DNA of 64,000 nt from Streptomyces sp. CB02056. GTDB lineage: Bacteria > Actinomycetota > Actinomycetes > Streptomycetales > Streptomycetaceae. The notes below the pieces were generated by a model. It did no database searches, was not told where the DNA came from, and worked only from the letters and a program-made list of their open reading frames with translations. Every line of letters starts with the position of its first letter. Position 1 is the first letter of the stretch. This document shows, one piece after another, positions 41,843-49,790 of this stretch. Where the stretch lies: assembly GCF_001905545.1 (NCBI RefSeq), contig NZ_LIPD01000005.1, positions 413,267 to 477,266 of the forward strand, written 5' to 3'. The position numbers were made by a program, and so were the translations under genes.

Positions 41843-43114
41843 TCAGCTCTCCGGCCGCCCGGAGGCGCCCTCCGGCCACAGCTCCGCGTCGCACGCCGCC
41901 ACCAGCGCGCCGATCCGCGCCCACGCCTCCTCGCCCGGCAGCGGCTCCAGCCGGCGGCCGTCGCGCAGCCGCAGCGCGACCCGGTCGTCGACGGCCTCCT
42001 TCGCCCCGATCACCGCCTGGTACGGCACCAGCCGGGCCGCGCGGATCCGGGCGCCGAGGCTGCCGTGCTCGGGACCGGCGACCTCGGCGCGCAGCCCGAG
42101 GTCCAGGCAGCGCTGCCGGAACCGCTCGGCCTGCGGCAGTTCGGCCTCGGAGACGGGCAGCAGCACCACCTGGACGGGTGCCAGCCAGGCCGGGAACGCG
42201 CCCCCGTACAGCTCGATCAGGTGGGCGACCACGCGCTCGACGCTGCCGATCACGCTGCGGTGCACCATCACCGGGCGGTGCTTGGCGCCGTCCGCGCCGA
42301 TGTAGTGCAGGTTGAACCGCTCGGGCTGGTGGAAGTCGATCTGCACGGTGGAGAGGGTGAACTCGCGCCCGGCGCCGTCGGCGATCTGCACGTCGATCTT
42401 GGGACCGTAGAACGCCGCCTCGCCCTCCGCCGCCTCGAACGGCACCCCGGAGCGCTCCAGCACCTCGGTGAGCAGGGCGACGGCACGCTCCCAGAGCGCC
42501 GGGTCGGCGACGTACTTGCCGCCCGCGCCGGGCAGCGAGAGCCGGTAGCGGACCGGGACGACGCCCAGTGCCCGGTGCGCCTCGCGGATCAGCTCCAGTG
42601 CGGCGACGGCCTCGTCGGCCGCCTGCTCCGGGGTGCAGAAGATGTGGGCGTCGTTCAGCTGGATCGCCCGGACCCTGGTCAGCCCGCCCAGCACCCCGGA
42701 CAGCTCGGACCGGTACATGCCGCCCAACTCGGCCATGCGCAGCGGCAGTTCCCGGTAGCTGTGGGAGCGTGAGCGGTAGATCAGCGCATGGTGCGGACAG
42801 AGGCTGGGGCGCAGCACCATCTCCTCGGAGCCCAGCTCCATGGGCGGGAACATGTCCTCGCGGTAGTGCGCCCAGTGGCCGGAGATCTCGTACAGCTCGC
42901 GCTTGCCGAGCACCGGGGAGTAGACGTGGCGGTAGCCGGCCCGGCGCTCGCGGTCGCGGATGAACTCCTCCAGGGAGTGCCGGATCGCGGCGCCGTCGGG
43001 GAGCCAGTACGGCAGGCCGGAGCCCATCAGCGGGTCGGTGTCGAAGAGGTCGAGTTCACGGCCGAGCTTGCGGTGGTCGTGGGCCGCGTTGTCGTGCGAG
43101 GGCTGGTTACGCAT
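41843..43114 (-). CDS. thrS: threonyl-tRNA synthetase, short form without TGS and editing domains
   Basis: A 423-residue class II synthetase. It begins directly at the catalytic domain (HRKLGRELDLFD), whereas full-length ThrRS of ~640 residues has N-terminal TGS and editing modules. Motif 2 region is YRSRSHSYRELPLRMAEL; motif 3 is HRSVIGSVERVVAHL. The zinc-binding Cys of ThrRS is in RPSLCPHH. The C-terminal anticodon-binding domain follows (APVQVVLLPVSE). A second copy of this type would be a spare or resistance synthetase. GGAG six bases before the ATG. Expression is probably controlled by the leader peptide and terminator upstream. Confidence 0.92.
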   Translation of the reverse strand: MRNQPSHDNAAHDHRKLGRELDLFDTDPLMGSGLPYWLPDGAAIRHSLEEFIRDRERRAGYRHVYSPVLGKRELYEISGHWAHYREDMFPPMELGSEEMVLRPSLCPHHALIYRSRSHSYRELPLRMAELGGMYRSELSGVLGGLTRVRAIQLNDAHIFCTPEQAADEAVAALELIREAHRALGVVPVRYRLSLPGAGGKYVADPALWERAVALLTEVLERSGVPFEAAEGEAAFYGPKIDVQIADGAGREFTLSTVQIDFHQPERFNLHYIGADGAKHRPVMVHRSVIGSVERVVAHLIELYGGAFPAWLAPVQVVLLPVSEAELPQAERFRQRCLDLGLRAEVAGPEHGSLGARIRAARLVPYQAVIGAKEAVDDRVALRLRDGRRLEPLPGEEAWARIGALVAACDAELWPEGASGRPES

Positions 43115-43157
43115 GGTGGTCTCCACTCGGTCTGCGGGCGAGTGGGACCGGAAACGG

Positions 43158-43189
43158 CGAAGCCCCGGGGCACTCGCCCCGGGGCTTCG
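43158..43189 (-). terminator. thrS attenuator terminator
   Basis: A perfect 14-bp stem on the minus strand (43176-43189 with 43158-43171) and 4-nt loop stands between the leader peptide and thrS, 43 bp before the start codon. Its 5' arm contains CCGGGGC (43176-43182), which can instead pair with GTCCCGG of the leader (43212-43218). Confidence 0.85.
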
Positions 43190-43203
43190 GACTAGGTCAG
43201 CAG

Positions 43204-43257
43204 TCAGCGCGCCGGGACTCTCTCCGGCGTCGTCGTGGCGAGTGCAGCGCGCTTCAT
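43204..43257 (-). CDS. thrS leader peptide with three consecutive Thr codons
   Basis: A 17-residue open frame, MKRAALATTTPERVPAR, with ACG ACG ACG at 43228-43236. Its stop codon is 14 nt from the terminator. A protector stem (GCCGG at 43224-43228 with CCGGC at 43211-43215) would normally hide the antiterminator strand. A ribosome stalled on Thr codons would cover GCCGG, free GTCCCGG and let it disrupt the terminator. This is classical amino-acid attenuation inferred from sequence. Confidence 0.7.
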   Translation of the reverse strand: MKRAALATTTPERVPAR

Positions 43258-43338
43258 ACGTTCCACGGTAACAGCTCCGGTCCGCCGACGGTGATCTTTT
43301 CCGAAGCGGGATCGGGGCCCGGATCCCGGCCCGGCGGC

Positions 43339-44088
43339 TCAGAAGAGCGTGACGCACCCGCGTGCGGCCAGCGCCACCAGCAGCCGGGCCGACGGCCGCA
43401 CCTCGTTCCACCGGAGGTCCAGCTTCTCCAGCGCGGGCAGCGCCCCCGGGTCGGCCAGCCAGTCGGGCAGTTCGGTGATCCGGTTGCCGCGCAGGTCGAG
43501 GCGGCGCAGCCGGGGAAGCCCGGCGAGCACGGCGGGCAGTTCGGTGAGGGCGTTCTCCCGGAGTTCCAGCTCGCGCAGCTCCACGAGGCCGCCGACCGAG
43601 TCCGGCAGTCCGGTCAACTCGTTGCCGCGCAGCCAGAGTTCACGCAGCGCACCGAGTCCGCCGATCGACTCCGGCAGGGCGGTGAGCCGGTTCTGCTGGG
43701 CGCGCAGCTCGACCAGCGAGGCCAATTCGCCCATGGTGGCGGGGAGTTCGGTGAGCCGGTTCTCACCGACGTTGAGGTAGCGCAGCGCGGTGAGCCGGCC
43801 GAGCTCCTCGGGCAGGGCGGTCAGCGCGTTGTCGTGAAGGTAGAGGAAGTCCCGGAGCCCGGTGAGGTCGCAGAGCTCGACCGGTAGCGCGGCGAGCCGG
43901 TTGTGCCCGAGGTCGAGGATCCGCAGCCCGGTCAACCGACCGATGCCGGGCGGGAGTTCCCGGATGCCGGTCTCGGCGAGGATGAGCACGGTCAGCTCGG
44001 TCCGGTCCCACACCTCGGCCGGCACCTCATCAAGCGGGCGGCGCCAGAGGTTGAGCGTCACGTCCGCCGCTCCTCCCCCCGCTGTCAT
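43339..44088 (-). CDS. leucine-rich-repeat protein
   Basis: A 249-residue protein made of about eight 23-residue leucine-rich repeats of the bacterial LPxxL type (RELPPGIGRLTGLRILDL, ALPEELGRLTALRYLNV and so on). No signal or membrane segment, so a cytoplasmic protein-binding scaffold is likely. Its ATG overlaps the upstream acetyltransferase stop (ATGA), so the two are translationally coupled. Confidence 0.85.
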   Translation of the reverse strand: MTAGGGAADVTLNLWRRPLDEVPAEVWDRTELTVLILAETGIRELPPGIGRLTGLRILDLGHNRLAALPVELCDLTGLRDFLYLHDNALTALPEELGRLTALRYLNVGENRLTELPATMGELASLVELRAQQNRLTALPESIGGLGALRELWLRGNELTGLPDSVGGLVELRELELRENALTELPAVLAGLPRLRRLDLRGNRITELPDWLADPGALPALEKLDLRWNEVRPSARLLVALAARGCVTLF

Positions 44089-44636
44089 GCCTGCCCGCCC
44101 TGGGCCGGGCCGATGCGGAACTCCGCCAGCTCCCGGCCGTACCAGCGGTCGGTCAGTCCGGTACTGGTCATCCCGAGGCGCCGGCAGACCGCCGCCGACC
44201 GGGTGTTGTCCGGGGCGAGGATGGCGCGGATCTCGGTCAGGCCGTCGGCGAAGCCCTTGGCCAGGACGGCCCGGGCGGCCTCGGTGGCGATGCCCCGGCC
44301 CCAGCTGTCCGGGTGGAGGTGCCAGCCGATCTCGACCTCGCCGTCCCCGTCCGGCACGGGAAGCAGCAGGACCGCTCCCGCGACCACGCCGGTGTCCCGC
44401 CGTTCGACCGCCCAGACCCCGTACCGGGGGCCGGTGGAGCGCTCACGGCAGTGTTCGATGTACTGGCGGGCCTCCTCGGGGTGGGCCAGGGCGCGCGGCG
44501 TCCGGCCGAGCCACTGAGCGACCTCCCAGCGGGAGTAGATGTCGAACGCGCGCTCCTGGTCCGCCACCGTCCACTGACGCACCACCAGTCGTTCGGTGGT
44601 CAGCACCGTCTCCGAGCCCGGTTCCGTCCCCGCCAT
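44085..44636 (-). CDS. GNAT N-acetyltransferase (RimJ/RimL-like)
   Basis: A 183-residue acetyltransferase. It has the opening strand TERLVVRQWTVADQERAFDIY, abbreviated as ERLVVRQW, the acetyl-CoA-binding HPDSWGRGIATEAARAVL (Q/RxxGxG/A) and LAPDNTRSAAVCRRLGM. This is the RimJ/RimL-type that acetylates N-terminal or side-chain amines; substrate unknown. Start at ATG 44636. Coupled to an LRR protein gene by a 4-bp overlap, hinting that they act together. Confidence 0.87.
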   Translation of the reverse strand: MAGTEPGSETVLTTERLVVRQWTVADQERAFDIYSRWEVAQWLGRTPRALAHPEEARQYIEHCRERSTGPRYGVWAVERRDTGVVAGAVLLLPVPDGDGEVEIGWHLHPDSWGRGIATEAARAVLAKGFADGLTEIRAILAPDNTRSAAVCRRLGMTSTGLTDRWYGRELAEFRIGPAQGGQA

Positions 44637-44881
44637 GGCGCGCACCCCTCTCCGATGATCTGTGTGGATCACCGTACGCACCCGAGCCGCCCACCGGAAC
44701 TCCGTAGCCCGCCCGACCCCCTGTTGTCGAGGGCGGGCGGGGCTCCGACTGCCGGCCGCCGGCCGCCGGACCGCCGGTCAGATCGCGGACGGGAGGTGGA
44801 GCGCGGCCACCAGCCCGGCCACCGTCCTGAGCCTGGCGACGTACTCGCGGCAGTACTGCCCGTCGCCGACTGCCCCGTTGC

Positions 44882-46024
44882 TCAGTGGCAGAACTCGGCC
44901 TCCGCGAGCTTGCGTTCGCCGTCCACCCAGTCGGCGTTGGTGTTGAACACCGCCGCGTGCCGTCCGTCCCGGGTGGTCAGTGCCACCGTCGACGAACCGT
45001 GGATGCCTCCCGTGTGGCCCCAGAGGGTGATCCCACAGCTGAGCTTCACATCGCCGATACCCAGCCCGGGGCCGCCGGTGGCGGTGGCGGGGAGCATCTC
45101 GTCCAGCTCGGCCTTCGGCAGCAACTGTCCGCGCATCAGGGCGGAGTAGAAGCTGGTCAGATCAGCGGTGGTGGAGATCATTTCCCCGGCCGCCCCGGCC
45201 CACGAGGGGTTGAGTTCGGTGGTCTCCACTGGCGTCGTGGAGCCGCCGAACAGCTTGGAGTAGCCGAGCGCGTGCGGCCGGGGCAGGTCGACCGCGGTGC
45301 CGGGCAGGCTCGTCGCGGAGAGGCCGAGCGGTCGGATGATCCGCTGCTCGATCGCTTCGCCGTACGGGCGGCCGGTCACCTTGGCGATGATCATCCCGGC
45401 CAGGAGGTAGTCGGTGTTGGAGTACTTGACCTGCTTCCCCGGTTTGAAGAGCAGCGGGTGGCGGACCGCGAGCCGCACCAGGTCCTCGGGCCGGTAGGTG
45501 TCGTAGCGGTGGTTCAGGAAGTCCGGGGAGGCGAGCCGCTTCAGCATCAGCGGATCCTGATCGAAGGAGAACAGTCCGCTGGTGTGCCCGAGGATCTGCC
45601 GGATCGTGATCGCCGATCCCTTTTTCCCGACCCCTTGCAGCACGCCGGGCAGCCACTTCTCCACCGTGTCGTCCAGGTCGAGCCGGCCCTCGGCCTGGAG
45701 CTGGAGCACCACGGTCGCGGTGAAGGTCTTCGTCACGCTGCCGATCCTGAACCGCTCCCGGGGCGACCGGGGCTGTCCGGTCGCGGTGTCGGCCGTCCCG
45801 ACGGCCGCCGACCAGTTGTCGTCACCCTCTCGGACGCCCGCGATCGTCCCGGGGAGGCTCTCGGCCCGGACGAGGTCCGCCATCGCGGTCCGCGTCGCAC
45901 CGTGCCCGCCGCCGTGCTCTCCCTGGACATCGGCCGCCGCGGCCGCCGTCACCGTGCCCATCGCCATCGCAGCGGCTACCGCCACCGCACCGAACCCGCG
46001 CCGAAGCGCCCCCTGCCGAGCCAT
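44882..46024 (-). CDS. secreted serine hydrolase (beta-lactamase/DD-peptidase S12 type)
   Basis: A 380-residue exported protein. After the signal peptide (cleavage near AAAA-DVQ), the nucleophile is Ser96 in SVTK, with YSN (YSNTDY) and HTG (WGHTGG) completing the penicillin-recognising triad. This is the class C/D-Ala-D-Ala carboxypeptidase-like fold; substrates may be cell-wall peptides or esters. A paralogue is encoded at 47782. The terminator at 46062-46133 separates it from the small-peptide gene upstream. Confidence 0.9.
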   Translation of the reverse strand: MARQGALRRGFGAVAVAAAMAMGTVTAAAAADVQGEHGGGHGATRTAMADLVRAESLPGTIAGVREGDDNWSAAVGTADTATGQPRSPRERFRIGSVTKTFTATVVLQLQAEGRLDLDDTVEKWLPGVLQGVGKKGSAITIRQILGHTSGLFSFDQDPLMLKRLASPDFLNHRYDTYRPEDLVRLAVRHPLLFKPGKQVKYSNTDYLLAGMIIAKVTGRPYGEAIEQRIIRPLGLSATSLPGTAVDLPRPHALGYSKLFGGSTTPVETTELNPSWAGAAGEMISTTADLTSFYSALMRGQLLPKAELDEMLPATATGGPGLGIGDVKLSCGITLWGHTGGIHGSSTVALTTRDGRHAAVFNTNADWVDGERKLAEAEFCH

Positions 46025-46061
46025 GCCGACCTCCAAGGTCTGTGTTGTTTGTCCCCCCTGA

Positions 46062-46133
46062 CCGGACCGGCGGCCCCACCTCGCCCGGATGATTTCCGCC
46101 CGAGATCCGAGGACGGCGGGGCCGCAGGTCCGG
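46062..46133 (-). terminator. long-range hairpin after small secreted-peptide gene
   Basis: CCGGACC-G-GCGGCCCC (46062-46077) pairs with GGGGCCGC-A-GGTCCGG (46118-46133), 15 bp with one mismatch, with a 40-nt loop. It sits 8 bp past the small-peptide stop. Confidence 0.5.
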
Positions 46134-46140
46134 GGAGGTG

Positions 46141-46329
46141 TCAGCAGGCGGTCGAGACGGTGACCCAGTGGTCCTCGTACCAGACCTCGATGGTGCACTT
46201 CTTGTGCGCGACCGACGCCGAGGCGGTGCCCGCCGTTCCCGCGGTGATGCCGACCAGCGCGACGAGTGCGGCGAGCGCGGTGGCCGCGCGCCGCTTACCG
46301 GTGCGTGCGGTGGTGGTCCTGGTGGCCAT
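46141..46329 (-). CDS. small secreted peptide, two-cysteine
   Basis: A 62-residue precursor: a signal peptide (cleavage near ASA-SVAH) releasing a ~20-residue mature chain with Cys in HKKCTIEVW and a terminal Cys (VSTAC). The Trp/Tyr-rich mature part, WYEDHWV, suggests surface binding. GAGGAAA precedes the ATG. Function unknown. Between the two serine hydrolases on the same strand. Confidence 0.75.
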   Translation of the reverse strand: MATRTTTARTGKRRAATALAALVALVGITAGTAGTASASVAHKKCTIEVWYEDHWVTVSTAC

Positions 46330-46676
46330 GGCTGGTTTCCTCTTCCTGTGGGCCGGCCTCGCCGAGGAGGCTGTGCCGGCTGGGTGATGCGAGGCAGGAG
46401 TGCGTCCCCGATCGTGGGTTCCGCCGCCCCTGCGCCCTCCGGCCGGAGGGCGTAGGACGAGGATGCGCCGCGGCCTCGCCCCCGAGGGAGGGCAGAGTGT
46501 GCCCTGGCGGACCGGCCGTGGTTGTGCGACCGGTCGCGGCCCCGGCGCCGTCGGGCCGTCCGCCGTAGGGCCGTCCGCCGTAGGGGTCGGGTACCGCTAC
46601 GGTCGGAGTCCCGCCGGACGGTGTCGGTCTCGGGGCGTATGGGCGGACCGTGGTGGGCATGCTGACAATCGTCGGT
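46330..46676. other. gene-free region with palindrome and short direct repeat
   Basis: About 350 bases without a recognisable gene. It holds a perfect 20-bp palindrome (46433-46452: CGCCCTCCGG and its complement) and a 15-bp unit, GGGCCGTCCGCCGTA, repeated head to tail at 46553-46567 and 46568-46582. Promoters for the divergent peptide and XRE genes should lie here. Confidence 0.55.
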
Positions 46677-47561
46677 ATGGACATCGCCGAAGCTCTTCGT
46701 GACTTCCTGGTCTCCCGCCGGGCGCGGCTTCGCCCCGAGGAGGTCGGATTACCTGCCCACGGCGTCCGCAGAGTGGCCGGCCTGCGCCGCGAGGAGGTCG
46801 CCGCATTGGCGGCCATGAGCGTGGAGCACTACACGCGGCTGGAACGAGGACAGGCGTCGCGGGTCTCGGACGCCGTCCTCGCCGCGGTGGCCGATGTCCT
46901 ACGGCTCAGCCCGGGGGAACGCCGCTACCTGCGCAGTCTTGCGCGTCCGGTCGGCATCGAGGAGGCCGCCCTCCCCACGGACCGGCGGTCGAACATGCAG
47001 CACGTGCTGGACTCGATGGTTCTCACGCCTGCCTACCTGGTCGGCCGGGGTGGCACGATCCTGGCCTGGAACGGGCTGGCGGCAGCCGTGTTCGCCGACT
47101 TCTCCCGTGTCCGCCCGGACCGCCGCACCGTTGGGCGGCTGGTCTTCACCGACCCGCGCGCCCGGCGGCTGTACGTGCACTGGGAGGAGAAGGCCCGCGA
47201 GACCGTGGCCTATCTGCGCACCGAGGTCGGCAGGTGGCCGCACGACCCCGGCCTCGCCCGGGAGATCGGCGAACTGAGTGCGCGCAGCGCGGTGTTCCGC
47301 CGACTCTGGGACGAGCAGGTGGTGCAGGAGACCAACCACACGAAGCTCCTGCTCGCCTGCCCGCCGGTGGGCCGCCTCAGCCTCTCCGCCGAGGCCCTCT
47401 ACGTCGCAGGACACCCGGACGAGGTGATCGCCGTGTACACCGCCGTCCCAGGCTCCGACGACGAACAGGCCCTGCGCCGCCTGGCCCGCGCTGTCGTGCC
47501 CGCGTCCGCACCTGCGTCCGCACCGGTGTCGACGCCCACGGCCGATCCGGCCGGGACTTGA
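46677..47561 (+). CDS. XRE-family regulator with MmyB-like ligand domain
   Basis: A 294-residue regulator. N-terminal helix-turn-helix (ALRDFLVSRRARLRP, RREEVAALAAMSVEHYTRLERG) and C-terminal PAS-like MmyB ligand domain (LDSMVLTPAYLVGRGGTILAWN, LLLACPPVGRL). The same architecture is common in actinobacteria; ligands are fatty-acid-like or unknown. An Ala/Pro/Ser-rich tail. No ribosome-binding site before the ATG at 46677, so the mRNA may be leaderless. Divergent from the small secreted-peptide gene. Confidence 0.87.
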   Translation: MDIAEALRDFLVSRRARLRPEEVGLPAHGVRRVAGLRREEVAALAAMSVEHYTRLERGQASRVSDAVLAAVADVLRLSPGERRYLRSLARPVGIEEAALPTDRRSNMQHVLDSMVLTPAYLVGRGGTILAWNGLAAAVFADFSRVRPDRRTVGRLVFTDPRARRLYVHWEEKARETVAYLRTEVGRWPHDPGLAREIGELSARSAVFRRLWDEQVVQETNHTKLLLACPPVGRLSLSAEALYVAGHPDEVIAVYTAVPGSDDEQALRRLARAVVPASAPASAPVSTPTADPAGT

Positions 47562-47781
47562 CGGAAACCGTCAGGGCCGGCCACCTCCCCACCGACCTCG
47601 CCCCGCCGCGCCGCGCCGCGCCGCACCCGTCCACGACTACCCGACGGAACCGCGCCGCGCGGCCCGAGTCAGGGCGCTTCCGGACGGCGCACGGCGGAAA
47701 CCGCACCGCTCCGACCCGCCGACGCCGGTCGAGGACCTGCGCGGACGAGCCGGAGCGGTGGAACCACGTGGCGGCAGACGG

Positions 47782-49041
47782 TCAGCCCAGCTTCGGCATC
47801 ACGGCGGCCGGCCCCTGCACCGCCGAGCCCGTCGCCTTCCCGGTGCCGCAGAAGGCCTGCTCCAGGAAGCCGACCTCCGCCCGCATCTGCGCGACGAGCT
47901 CCGCATCGCCACCACGCGGGGTGACGGACATCGACACCTGCCGGTCGCCCGAGCTCCACAGCTCGGAGCTGTACCCGGACACCGAGCCGTTGTGCCCGTA
48001 GATCGGACCGCAGGAGAGCTGCCAGCTGGCCATCCCGAGCCCGTAGCCCAGCCCGCTCGGCACGCCCTCGACCTCGATCGGGGTCGTCGTGTTCATCTCC
48101 TTCAGCAGCGCGGGCGGCAGCAACCGGCCGCCTTGGAGGGCCTTGTCGAAGCGGTTCAGGTCGCCGAGGGTGGAGACCGCCTCGCCGGCCGCGTTCGCCC
48201 AGGTGACGCTCGCCACCGTCACGTCCCGGTCGCTGTGGTCCGCCGGGCCGGGGCCCTCGGGCACCGTCCAGTAGCCGTGCGCGTGCGGGCCCCGGATGCC
48301 GGTGGCCGTGCCCGGGAAGTACGTGTCGGTGAGGCCGAGCGGGCGCAGGATGCGCGCGGTGACCTCCTGGGCGTAGGCGTGCCCGGTCACCTTCTCGATG
48401 ATCATGCCGAGCAGGGTGTAGTTGACGTTGGAGTAGCCGTACCCGGTGCCCGGCGGGAAGTCGGGCGCGTGCGCCAGCGAGGCCGCCACCACCTGGGCCG
48501 GGGTGATCTGCCGGGTCAGGCCGCCCTGGTCCAGCCAGTTCCGGACGACCGCCGCGTCCGTCCAGTCGGGGAACACCCCGCCCTTCTCGTTGGTGGAGTC
48601 CCAGAGCCCGGAGCGGTGGCTGAGCAGTTGACGGACGGTGATGTGGTCGCCGTTCGGGACCAGCCCGGGCAGGTACCGCTCGACCGGCTCGTCCAGGCCG
48701 ATCCGCCCCTCCCCGACCAGTTGGAGCACCGTGGTGGAGACGAACACCTTGGTGACGCTGCCGACCCGGAACCGCCCGTCGGCGCGGACCGGCGCGCCGG
48801 TGGCCAGGTCGGAGACGCCGGACGCTCCGCGCCAGACCCCGTTCCCGTCCCTGACCTCCGCGATCGCCCCGACCGCGCCCGCACCGGTGACCGCCCGCAG
48901 GGCCGCCGCCCTCGGGTCGCCGGAGCCCGGCCGCGCGTCGGCGGCCCCGGAGGCCCCGGCGGCACCCGCGGAGACCACCGGCCCGGCCAGTGTCAGACAG
49001 ACCGCCCCCACCAGCGCGGAAACAAACGTACGACGTGCCAT
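47782..49041 (-). CDS. secreted serine hydrolase (paralogue of 44882-46024)
   Basis: A 419-residue exported S12-type hydrolase. Signal cleavage near SAGA-AGA; Ser95 in SVTK; YSNVNY and GHNGS (HNG replaces the usual HTG). Several segments recall the neighbour at 44882 (SVTK context, AAGE, LLP). Its tail FCGTGKATGSAVQGPAAVMPKLG is unusual. Terminal Cys in EQAFCG may pair with Cys in LSCGPIYG. Ends 220 bp from the convergent XRE gene. Confidence 0.9.
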   Translation of the reverse strand: MARRTFVSALVGAVCLTLAGPVVSAGAAGASGAADARPGSGDPRAAALRAVTGAGAVGAIAEVRDGNGVWRGASGVSDLATGAPVRADGRFRVGSVTKVFVSTTVLQLVGEGRIGLDEPVERYLPGLVPNGDHITVRQLLSHRSGLWDSTNEKGGVFPDWTDAAVVRNWLDQGGLTRQITPAQVVAASLAHAPDFPPGTGYGYSNVNYTLLGMIIEKVTGHAYAQEVTARILRPLGLTDTYFPGTATGIRGPHAHGYWTVPEGPGPADHSDRDVTVASVTWANAAGEAVSTLGDLNRFDKALQGGRLLPPALLKEMNTTTPIEVEGVPSGLGYGLGMASWQLSCGPIYGHNGSVSGYSSELWSSGDRQVSMSVTPRGGDAELVAQMRAEVGFLEQAFCGTGKATGSAVQGPAAVMPKLG

Positions 49042-49208
49042 GCGACCCACCTTCGCAGTCGGCGAGCAGCTCCTCGCCTTCGTCGCCCAGCCTCGCCGCA
49101 CCGTTGACGGTCCGTCATCCCCCGCCGGGAGGAGCCGGTCGTACACCGGACAACGGAGGGCGTCCACCGGAAGGCGTACATCCCCGCCGGCGCCGCCACC
49201 GCGCGCGG

Positions 49209-49697
49209 CTACCGGGCCGGGGCCGGACGGACCGGGTGCTTGCTCAGGATCGACACCCGGTTGAACGCGTTGATGGCGATCGACACCCAGACCGCCGCGG
49301 AGATCTCCTCGTCGCTCAGCACCTCGCGCGCCACGCCGTACGCGGCCTCCTGGAGCGCCGCGTCCGCCGGGGCGGTGGTCGCCTCGGCCAGCCCGAGCGC
49401 GGCGCGCTCGCGGTCGCTGAACACCTCGGTGTCCCGCCAGGCCGCGAGCACGCCCAGGCGCTGGGCGGTCTCGCCCTCGCGGATCGCGGCCCTGGTGTGC
49501 ACGTGCAGGCAGTAGGCGCAGCCGTTGATCTGCGACACCCGGAGGTTGACCAGCTCGATCAGCCGGCGGTCCAGTCCGGCCGCGGCCGCGACCTCGCGCG
49601 CCGCCTCGGCGGCGGCCAGGAACGCCTTGTACGCCTGGGGGCTCTGCTTGTCGATGAACACCCGCCGGTCCGTCGGAACCGCCGCCACATCACTCAC
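49209..49697 (-). CDS. AhpD-like carboxymuconolactone decarboxylase family protein
   Basis: A 162-residue protein with the AhpD active-site motif CAYCLHVH (Cys60, Cys63, His67), normally a peroxidase or thiol-redox partner. The GTG start has AAGGAG five bases upstream. Divergent from a pirin-like gene with 93 bp between starts; pairs like this are common and suggest a shared response to oxidative or electrophile stress. Confidence 0.88.
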   Translation of the reverse strand: MSDVAAVPTDRRVFIDKQSPQAYKAFLAAAEAAREVAAAAGLDRRLIELVNLRVSQINGCAYCLHVHTRAAIREGETAQRLGVLAAWRDTEVFSDRERAALGLAEATTAPADAALQEAAYGVAREVLSDEEISAAVWVSIAINAFNRVSILSKHPVRPAPAR

Positions 49698-49749
49698 CTG
49701 GACTCCTTAGGCTGATCAGGCTGTCGTGCGCCACTCTGCCATGGCATGA

Positions 49750-49767
49750 TAGTTGAATATAGAACTA
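49750..49767. promoter_or_regulatory. AT-rich inverted repeat between AhpD- and pirin-like genes
   Basis: TAGTT (49750-49754) and AACTA (49763-49767), spacer 8, in an AT-rich patch containing TATA. Candidate operator or overlapping promoters for both genes. Confidence 0.4.
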
Positions 49768-49790
49768 ATTGCACCTGGGAGGGACCCCCC

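Noticed and set aside
43158..43257. T-box riboswitch for thrS
   Set aside because: There is no T-box sequence or long specifier stem in the ~140 bases upstream. Thr codons in a translated leader explain the signal better.
46295..46816. Minus-strand Pro/Gly-rich open frame across the gap before the XRE gene
   Set aside because: The repeated YGGRP-type translation comes from the 15-bp direct repeat. It has no start signal and covers the XRE gene start on the other strand.
47562..47781. Possible gene between the XRE regulator and serine hydrolase
   Set aside because: The CGCCGCGCC-rich stretch gives only low-complexity translations. I treat it as a convergent intergenic region.
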